Assembly (NCBI GenBank): GCA_018857735.1
Contig: JABMCL010002175.1
Span: 295,001 to 359,000 of the forward strand
Direction of reading: 5' to 3'
From: Alviniconcha marisindica
Lineage: Eukaryota > Mollusca > Gastropoda > Provannidae
DNA length: 64,000 bases
The notes beneath the pieces were generated by a model, which worked only from the letters and a program-made list of their open reading frames with translations, was not told where the DNA came from and did no database searches. Made by a program: the position numbers and the translations under genes. Below, one piece after another: positions 56,211-64,000 of this stretch (the first letter of the stretch is position 1; every line of letters starts with the position of its first letter).

Positions 56211-56898
56211 CTACGCAAAGCTTTTCCTAAATCCACGTATGGGTTGAATAGCGCGGATCGCCGTCAGCGCGTCCAGGACGCTGTAGTAGACCTTCTGGTT
56301 GTCCTCGTGCTCAAAGAACTTGGCCCGGGTCAGGATGCCCATGGTGGTGGGCGGGATGTCGGTCAGGAGAATGGCCAAGCCGGCGCGGGAAAACTGCATG
56401 ATGATGAGGTGCAGCATGGCTATGCCCGACATGTCTATGTAGGTCATCATGCTGCAGTCCACGATCACGTGACGCAGGTCGTCCTCGTAATTGGTCAACT
56501 TGCGGGGTTGCGGAGCGGCGCTGGCGATCGCCTTCAGCGGGGCTGGGTCTTCACTGGTCACCACCGGCCCCGCGGCTCCAAGGCTTTTGCCCGTGCTGAC
56601 GTCACTTGGCTCCCGTCCTTCTACCGTTATGTCCGGAATAGTCAAATGGTCGCAACTCTCCGGGATCATCAAAGATGTATTTTTGGTTTCGAACGCCACT
56701 TTTAGTTTCTTCGGTTGCGGTCCTTCCGCCGGAGCCACGGGGATGTGGTCGAGAGACAAGGTGGATGCCGGTGAAGTAGAGACTTCGACCTCGATTTCGT
56801 AGTGGTCTTTGTGTTTGTAGGACGTGGGGTCGAAGATCTTGGAGTACATCTCGGACTTGAACCGCTCTGCGCTAGCAAAGTGGAGCTCAGATTCGAAT
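56211..56898 (-). CDS. Gene B last coding exon (STAS domain)
   Basis: Begins after acceptor ttttcaccag and encodes FESELHFASAERFKSEMYSK, then a long low-complexity insert of about 110 residues (VEVSTSPASTLSLD, KLKVAFETKNTSL, repeated Pro/Ala/Ser), then DLRHVIVDCSMMTYIDMSG and LAILLTDIPPTTMGILTRA, ending GFRKSFA. The insert occupies the usual intervening-sequence position of SLC26 STAS domains, typically disordered and regulatory. The acceptor is preceded within 15 nt by a TG tract of about 390 nt (read on the - strand). Confidence 0.9.
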
Positions 56899-56907
56899 CT
56901 GGTGAAA

Positions 56908-56953
<46 letters not shown>

Positions 56954-57047
56954 GCGCAGCGCGCACACACACACACACACGCACGCACGCCGCACACAAA
57001 CAGCACCACCGCACAAAACACACACACACAACACACACACACACACA

Positions 57048-57091
<44 letters not shown>

Positions 57092-57145
57092 CACACAAGC
57101 ACACGCACGCAAGCACACACATAAACATAAGCACACCGCACAAAC

Positions 57146-57215
<70 letters not shown>

Positions 57216-57231
57216 TAAGCACACCGCACAG

Positions 57232-57305
<74 letters not shown>

Positions 57306-60300
57306 ACGCAAGCACGGGCACATGTACACGCAAGCACAGCATTATTACTCTTGATTTGCGTTAATCATTATTGTTACTTAGGGGGTGAATGGGGGTATTG
57401 CCACAGACTATTTTACCAGTTTTCGCGGGACAACTTACAGATACCGGTATGAGGGAGTAAATGGCTGTCACCTACCTGGTATTTTGTTTACGGCAGGTGT
57501 GCGCTGTGTAGCCGGTATGTGCTGTTGTGTACGTTAACCAGGCGGTATTATGACCCGTTGTAGTTGTAGCAATGCTGGACCACTGGGTCTGTGACAACTG
57601 GTAGCGTGACCACTGGGTCTGTGACAACTAGTAGCGTGATCCCGCTGCTCGTCCCGCTACTGCTGTCAGTGCCACAGATTCTACTGCTACTGCTGCTACT
57701 GCTACAGTGTCTACTGCTACTGCTGTCAGTGCCACAGATTCTACTGCTACTGCTGCTACAGTGTCTACTGCTACTGCTGTCAGTGCCACAGATTCTACTG
57801 CTACTGCTGCTACAGTGTCTATTGCTACTGCTGTCAGTGCCACAGATTCTACTGCTACTGCTACTACTGCTACAGCGTCTACTGCTACTGCTGTCAGTGC
57901 CACAGATTCTACTGCTACTGCTGCTACTGCTACAGTGTCTACTGCTACTGCTACCAGTGCCACAGACTCTACTACCACTGCTAGCAGTGCTACATAGTCT
58001 GCTGCTACTGCTACCTGTGCTACATAGTCTACTGCTACTGCTACCAGTGCTACAGATTCTACTACTGCCGATACCACCTTCGCTGCTTAGAAGAGTAAGT
58101 AATCAGGTTTAAAGTCCTGTCAAGCGCACAGTCATCGTACAGCGTGAGAAGGAAGGAGGAGGAGGAATTTAGAGAAGAATAAAAACAACACCAACACCAA
58201 CACCAACATGAAGAAGAACAACAACAATAATAACAACACGCATAGAGGAAGAAGAACTGCAACAACAACAGCAGCAACAGCAACAACAACAATAACAACA
58301 ACAACAACAACAACAACACAAAGAAAAAGAACAACAATAGCAACAGGAAGGAGAACATTAACAACATCAGTGACAGCAACACGAAGAAGAAGAAGAGCAG
58401 CAACAAGTACAAGGAAGAGGAGGTGTAATAGTGAAGTACAAGTAGTAGTAGAAGCAGAAGTGAATAGTGAATATATAGAAGTAATAATGAATAATAGTAC
58501 TAGTGAATAGTGTAATAGTGAAGTAGAAGGAAGTGGAGGAGAGGAGACAGTAAGAACCCTTAGTTCTTGGACCTTATCCTCCCGGCAACTGCACAGGCGC
58601 ACCTCAGGAAAACGAGAAGAAGTAGAAGAATTCCAAGCAAAACAAAACAATGGCCGAGGCACCATACCTGATGATTCTAACACCGGGTATGGCGTTGATT
58701 CCTTTCCGATTGAGGTCCATGATGATGTCCTCTCTGTCCGCCTTGCCCAGTACTCTGCCCTTGGCCAGCTGACTGACCGCCAGCACCGTCACCATGGAGA
58801 AGACCACGCCCGCCAGCAGACCAATGTCAAGGTCACCAAAGACACTGACCACAGCGGTCAGGAGCCAGATGAAGAAGTCGGCCTTGTTGACGTGCCACAT
58901 TACTTTTAAGAGGCTCAACTGGGGAATATGGTTACGTGAAATAAGTGGTTACCTTTATTAAAGTCTCATTAAAACACATAAAGGGTTACATACAAAAAAA
59001 GAAACCCGTATTTTTTGTTAAATGGGATAACTAAAAAACGTTCCGGAACGAATTCCTTCCACTGGACATAGAACAGAGTGATGAGAAAATTAATAGGCTA
59101 AGTTTTTACCTTCACGCAATCTGCAGCACTAACACAATAAACCCAAAACAAGAGGTCCTTGTAACACTATCTGTAACACTAATGCAACCCCAACACAAGA
59201 CGTCTTTGCAACACTATCTGTAGCAATACCTGTAACACTAACACAGTTTCAACACAAGAGGTCCCTGTAACACTATGTGTAACACTAACACAACCCCAAC
59301 ACAAGACGTGTTTGTGACATTATCTGTAGCAATATCTATAACACTAACACAGTTCCAAACCAAGAGGTTGTTGTAACACTGTCTGTAACACTAACACAAC
59401 CCCAACACAAGAGGTCTTTGTAACACTACTGTAACATTAACACAACCCCAACACAAGAAGTTTCTGTATCACTCACACAACCCCAACACAAGAGGTCTTT
59501 GTAACATTATCTGTAACACTAACACACACCCAACGCAAGAGGTCACTGTAACACTAACAGAATCTCAACACAAGAGGTATTTTAACACTATCTGTAACAC
59601 TAACACACACCCAACGCAAGAGGTCACTGTAACACTAACAGAATCTCAACACAAGAGGTATTTTAACACTATCTATAACACTAACACACACCCAACGCAA
59701 GAGGTCACTGTAACACTAACAGAATCTCAACACAAGAGGTATTTTAACACTATCTGTAGCACTAACACACACCCAACGCAAGAGGTCACTGTAACACTAA
59801 CAGAATCTCAACACAAGAGGTATTTTAACACTATCTGTAGCACTAACACACACCCAACGCAAGAGGTCACTGTAACACTAACAGAATCTCAACACAAGAG
59901 GTATTTTAACACTATCTGTAACACTAACACAAGCTCAGCACAAGAGTGCTGTGTGAATGTCTTTAATACTAACACAAGGCCTGATTCACAGTAAACGGTG
60001 ACAGAAGCTCCAAATCAACTTTAAAAATGAAAGTGAATCAAATTTTCTGTATATTTTGTGGTGTAGCAATCATTTTATTCGTGTGACAATTTATGTATTA
60101 TATAAATATGAGGATGTATCTCTCGTGGAGTTTATGTACCTTGTATTTACCCGCATGCCGGGTGAGAGTTACCGTAGGCGACTTAGGTCTTTGTTGTTGT
60201 ACTTGTGTTGCGTATTTCGAGCGCAAATTAACTCCCTTGTGTGTTGATGTATTATATGTTGCAGTTTTACTTAGTTGTATACACTCCAAAACGTTTTCGT

Positions 60301-63300
60301 TTACGTTGTAGGCCTACGTGAATGTCACGTCACTTGGACGGACATCACAGATTGGTAGCAATTTGTACTAATTACTGACACTCTTTTTGCGTTTTTAGTC
60401 AAAACCAACAACAACAACAACAAAACTGGTTTTATACAGTTGAAATAATCAGTATGCTACCCACACTGAAATCAGTTAGCGAAGTTCACTACACGCGCTG
60501 CGTTGGCCAGCGGTGTAACGTTTCTAACGCGCAAATGCATTTTGTGTCCAAAGTTACACTTAGACCGCCAAATATGATTTTGCTATTCTTTGTTATGATA
60601 GAGATACATTTCATGATGTACTTTTTACGTGTGATGCACCAAGCTTCCTTGACCAAACGGTCGATCTCAACACACTGACAGGAGATGTGGGACTAAAATG
60701 GTGGTCGACAGGCATCGCATTTATATTCTATTTTTATATCAAATGAAAATAAATTCCGCAGAATCGCAATACAAGGAGATGTAAATGAATTACGCTCATT
60801 ATGTCTATGAACATCACACTTGAGACCAACATCAGCTTTATTTTCATGGCGTGCAAAAGAAGAAAGAGTCATGCAGGTAACATTGCCAGTTGGACACACG
60901 CTTCTGTCGCCATTTATCGTCACACAGCCTACAACCGCCACACGATACGAGTGGCAAACATTTACCGTAGTTCAATATAATCATGAGGTCTTCAATATTA
61001 CACCATTCATTTAGGGCCGATTTCAAATAACAAAAGCAAACAATTCTTAATGAATATCAAGTATGCCTATTTGTGCTGCTTAGCGATGTTAAAAATAGCA
61101 ACTCACCTGCATCGACGTCGTTACCTGCAGCAAGAAACAGTTCCTGGCACCTGCCGAAGCCCCCCCCCACCCCCCCCCCCCCCCCACCCCCCCCCACCAC
61201 CACCACCACCACAGAAACGCCCCAAACAAACAAACCCGCTGCTACAACCAGCAGCAGCAGCAGCACCAACAACAGCAGCAGCACCAGCAACAGCAGCGCA
61301 AGTGGTTACCTGCATGAGGAGGTCCTTCATGGCCACGATGATCATGGCGGCGAGCATGGCGATGGGCAGAGAGACGAAGAGCTGGCCCAGCACGAGCAGC
61401 ACGAGCAGGATGAAGGCGGCGGACGGCAGGCCGTTCAGCGTGCTCTTGGCCCCCATGGAGCTCAGCAGCATGGTGCGGGGCGGCGAGATGCTGGAGAAAA
61501 AGTTCTGGAAGACGGAGCCGACCAGCTGACACAAGCCGTAAGCCACCAGCTCCTGGTTGTCGTCGATCTGGATGTCGTGCAGCTTGGCCGTCAGCTTGCC
61601 CATGGAGATGGTAAGGGCGAAGATGAGGATGGCGGTGACGAAGGAATCTTTGGCGACCCTCGGGACGATGTGTAAAGGGGGCAGGGCGGGGGTGGGCATG
61701 CCCCGAGGAATGTCCCCGACCACATCGATGTTAAAGCGGCCGTTAAAGTCGGCGAAGTGGGAGACGAGGGTGGACAGGACGACGACGATGAGCTCGATGG
61801 GAAGGGGCACCTTCAGCTTGTGCTTGTAGCGCTCGTTCACGCCGACGTTGACACCCAGCAATATGCTCCCGCACACGATGCCCACTACGACGTCACCGAG
61901 GTGGGTGTCGGCAATGTTGGTAAAGATGTCGATGGTGGTGTAGACCAGCTTGCCCATCCCAGACCTGTTGGGCAGCTGTAGGTGCAGGAGTTTCACCACC
62001 TGCACAGCCAGGCAGCCAACAGCACATCTCTACACTCCCACTGCCACGCATACCATAATCATAAACAGCGCAACACGTCCTCAGAAGACACTTCTGTCAC
62101 AGCATATGCACACACACTCACGCACAGGCACCCTCACACATATGTATATACTATTTTGAAAATAACAATAGAGACTTGCTACCAAAATGAACAAACTGAA
62201 TTTTGACATTCATTATAAATAAAGAGAAAGAAAGCGCGCCTACGAAAGGGAAATAACTAGATCTAGCTGCACCAGAGAGTAAGGCACTCTTTCATGAACT
62301 AGACCCAGCACGTTGTGTGCTTTTACAGCTGGTGTGTAAACAATATCCTTTTACAGCTGGTGTGTAAACAATATCCTTTTACAGCTGGTGTGTAAACAAT
62401 ATCCTTTTACAGCTGGTGTGTAAACAATATCCTTTTACAAATGGTGTGTAAACAATATCCTTTTACAGCTGGTGTGTAAACAATATCCTTTTACAGCTGG
62501 TGTGTAAACAATATCCTTTTACAGCTGGTGTGTAAACAATATCCTTTTACAAATGGTGTGTAAACAATATCCTTTAAAAAAACGTTTGCACGCTCGGACA
62601 GTAAAAAAGAGAGAAGAGAAGAGAAGCTCCTTGGGAGCGTATTAAGGTCCGATTCAATTCATTATGCCAGGTGCAGTCAGTCCTCTCATCGCAGCGTAAG
62701 CACACACACAGATGACAGAGGTGCAGCACCGTAGGAGTGACTAGCGAAGAAACTGAACCGGGAAAGGTCCGACGACTCCGTCCGAATGCAGAAGAGTGGC
62801 TGCTCCTAACTAGTAGTTTGAGCTTGCAGCGTGCCTTGCTGCTGGCTGCAGTGGGCGAGCGGGAAACGCCGTGTGTTTGCTGACCACGTTCCCCAGTGAC
62901 CCCTTGACCTTGTTGTCGACAGAATCTCAAATGGTCACCAGGACAGGCAGCAAAGTGTCTCTTGCCGAACGTCATCACGCGTACAATGAAGGACGCATCA
63001 ACACACACCGTGCGAACGTCAGCACACGTACAATGAAGGCCGCATCAACACACACCGTGCGAACGTCATCACGCGTACAATGAAGGACGCATCAACACAC
63101 ACCGTACGAACGTCAGCACACGTACAATGAAGGACGCATCAACACACACCGTGCGAACGTCATCACGCGTACAATGAAGGACGCATCAACACACACCGTA
63201 CGAACGTCAGCACACGTACAATGAAGGACGCATCAACACACACCGTACGAACGTCAGCACACGTACAATGAAGGACGCATCAACACACACCGTACGAACG

Positions 63301-63583
63301 TCAGCACACGTACAATGAAGGACGCATCAACACACACCGGACTCGCCTGCAACACCTGTCAGATGACAAACGAGTAAAACGCAAGGTAGATGAACTACAA
63401 CAAGGTCACATCCGCCATCACAAACACTATCGCACCAACGGCCCCACCGACAGCGTCCACTTCACCGCATTCCGTCTGCGCAGCTGACGCTCCTGCTCCT
63501 CTTCTTGCTTGTGTTAATGATAGTGGTGGTGATGATGATGACTGCAATCATTATGGTGATGTTGATAATGATGATGCTTGTGT

Positions 63584-63615
<32 letters not shown>

Positions 63616-63982
63616 TGATGTGGTGGTGGTGATAGCAATAAATATGGTGATGTTGATAATGATGATGCTTGTGTTGATGATAATGATGATAATTATGTTG
63701 ACGAAGGTGACACTGACGAGTGCTGATGACGATAACGACAGTAGTGAATAACACGGAAACGAGGAGGGACAAAGTGGTGACGATGGCTATGCTCCGTTGA
63801 CGACGACAACAATGACGACGACATGCAGCTACCTGGCTGACTGCGATGTGGACGGCAGCGGCGAAGGAGAAGCCCTGGATGAAGGACTTGGACATGAAGT
63901 TGGTGAGGAAGCCCATGCGCATCACGCCCATGGCGATGAGGATCAAACCCCCAGTAAAGCAGGAGGTCGTTGCTACCCCCAC
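56211..63982 (-). CDS. Gene B: SLC26/SulP-family anion transporter, 3' four exons (5' end outside window)
   Basis: A second SLC26 transporter, convergent with gene A. Exons in transcript order are 63982-63833, 61999-61310, 58918-58668 and 56898-56211; they join in frame to 592 residues ending in GFRKSFA and a stop. Exon lengths and phases of the first three match gene A exactly (150, 690, 251 nt), so the genes are paralogs from one duplication. Visible parts: membrane helices from the GF..NFM..SFI.GF segment through SLSLLKV-WHVNKADFF, then a STAS domain (HVIVDCSMMTYIDMSGIAML). The STAS variable insert is about 75 residues longer than in gene A, Pro/Ser/Glu-rich. There is no PDZ-like C-terminus. 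The exons for TM1-TM3 and the N-terminus should lie just beyond the right edge. Confidence 0.9.
56912..57305. repeat. CA/TG tract next to the gene B last acceptor
   Basis: About 390 bp of CA with interruptions (TG on the gene B sense strand), ending 13 nt before the last exon. Confidence 0.97.
57306..57588. other. Gene B intron, unique part
   Basis: No coding exon recognised. Confidence 0.4.
57589..58075. repeat. Triplet-based array (CTACTG units)
   Basis: Units such as ctactgctactgctgtcagt and gccacagatt, in gene B intron. Confidence 0.95.
58195..58420. repeat. (AAC)n-rich microsatellite
   Basis: AAC/AAG/CAG triplets in the same intron. Confidence 0.9.
58668..58918 (-). CDS. Gene B exon (equivalent of gene A exon 6)
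   Basis: Begins after acceptor attccccag with LSLLKVMWHVNK and ends at VRIIR with donor gtatgg; 251 nt, phase 0 to phase 2. From 58899 to 58677 it matches gene A with two mismatches in 223 nt (A to V in LLTAVVSV, V to A in VLAVSQ). The first 19 nt and last few bases are diverged, marking the ends of the shared tract. Confidence 0.9.
59105..59960. repeat. Minisatellite of 35 bp with an 82-bp higher-order unit
   Basis: Units with aacactaacacaaccccaac and aagaggt; five near-identical 82-bp copies at 59510-59920 (acacacacccaacgcaagag). In gene B intron. Confidence 0.93.
59961..61120. other. Gene B intron, unique part
   Basis: About 1.1 kb of AT-rich sequence with no recognised exon or repeat. 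Confidence 0.45.
61160..61295. repeat. Poly-C, CAC and CAG triplet tract
   Basis: C runs at 61160-61195, ACC triplets to about 61212, CAG/AAC triplets to 61295; ends about 15 bp beyond the gene B donor. Confidence 0.9.
61310..61999 (-). CDS. Gene B exon (equivalent of gene A exon 5)
   Basis: Encodes 230 residues, VVKLLHLQLPNRSGMG to AMKDLLMQ, between acceptor ctgtgcag and donor gtaacc. Contains the core helices and the TM10-like region SSISPPRTMLLSSMGAKS, which keeps the conserved Arg but differs from gene A around it. Positions 61598-61500 and 61455-61302 are identical to gene A at DNA level, the second block running about eight bases into the intron. Confidence 0.9.
62318..62578. repeat. 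28-bp minisatellite
   Basis: Nine copies of ttttacagctggtgtgtaaa with two variant units (acaaatggtg) spaced four units apart. Confidence 0.96.
62579..62954. other. Gene B intron, unique part
   Basis: No coding exon recognised. Confidence 0.4.
62955..63342. repeat. 47-bp minisatellite
   Basis: Eight copies of a unit containing acaatgaaggacgcatcaac; units with catcacgcgt and cagcacacgt alternate in the left half. Confidence 0.95.
63520..63700. repeat. (GAT)n-rich tract
   Basis: GAT/GGT triplets with the phrase ggtgatgttgataatgatga present twice. A related GAT/GGT array follows the corresponding exon in gene A (40425-41090). Confidence 0.92.
63833..63982 (-). CDS. Gene B exon (equivalent of gene A exon 4)
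   Basis: Fifty residues, VGVATTSCFTGG to HIAVSQ, with acceptor ttcttcgtcag and donor gtagct. Same length and phase as gene A exon 4 but with many synonymous and replacement differences (I/L, M/L and Q/A changes in NFMSKSFIQGFSFAAA). This divergence is the baseline against which the near-identical blocks further 3' stand out. Confidence 0.88.
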
Positions 63983-64000
63983 CTGACGAAGAAGCGAAAG

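Noticed and set aside
58604..58667. Extension of the gene B exon past VRIIR into a Phe/Ser-rich tail
   Set aside because: This is intron readthrough after the gtatgg donor; the next exon joins in frame with FESELHFAS.
61121..61309. Gly-rich C-terminal extension of the gene B core exon
   Set aside because: It reads through the gtaacc donor into a poly-C/CAC/CAG microsatellite.

Overview
This is a eukaryotic window. Its two recognisable protein-coding genes are interrupted by GT-AG introns, and most of the sequence is microsatellite, minisatellite and degraded transposon. The repeat style (long CA/TG and GA tracts, poly-G/poly-C runs, dozens of 14-82 bp tandem arrays, tRNA-derived SINE heads, CR1/Jockey-like LINE tails) suggests a mollusc, probably a gastropod. 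That placement is an inference from style only; no species-specific marker was recognised.

Both genes belong to the SLC26/SulP anion transporter family and lie tail to tail. Gene A (+ strand, about 13330-43729) appears complete: seven coding exons that join in frame to about 712 residues, with a 17.5 kb first intron. Gene B (- strand, 63982-56211) shows its last four coding exons (592 residues); its 5' exons lie beyond the right edge. The three internal exons shared by both genes have exactly the same lengths and phases (150, 690 and 251 nt), so the genes are tandem-inverted duplicates. The last exon differs: gene B has a much longer variable insert inside the STAS domain. Several blocks of the coding sequence are identical or almost identical at the DNA level while neighbouring blocks are clearly diverged, the pattern expected of gene conversion between the two copies.

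Layout: 1-13060 repeats, a SINE and a dead LINE on the - strand; 13060-13380 first exon of gene A and its upstream region; 13381-30924 first intron, with LINE fragments, many minisatellites, a fold-back element with a nested Harbinger-like MITE, and a piggyBac-like MITE; 30925-43729 remaining exons of gene A, separated by large tandem arrays (one a 53-bp unit carrying an RFX X-box-like palindrome just before exon 4); 43730-56210 convergent intergenic region with SINEs, a 5'-truncated LINE inserted in a 21-bp minisatellite, and a second 21-bp array; 56211-63982 gene B.

Both proteins should sit in the plasma membrane or an internal membrane and move anions (chloride, bicarbonate, sulfate, oxalate or similar); the sequence alone does not fix the substrate. 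No rRNA gene, intact tRNA gene, CRISPR array or prokaryotic-type operon was seen.
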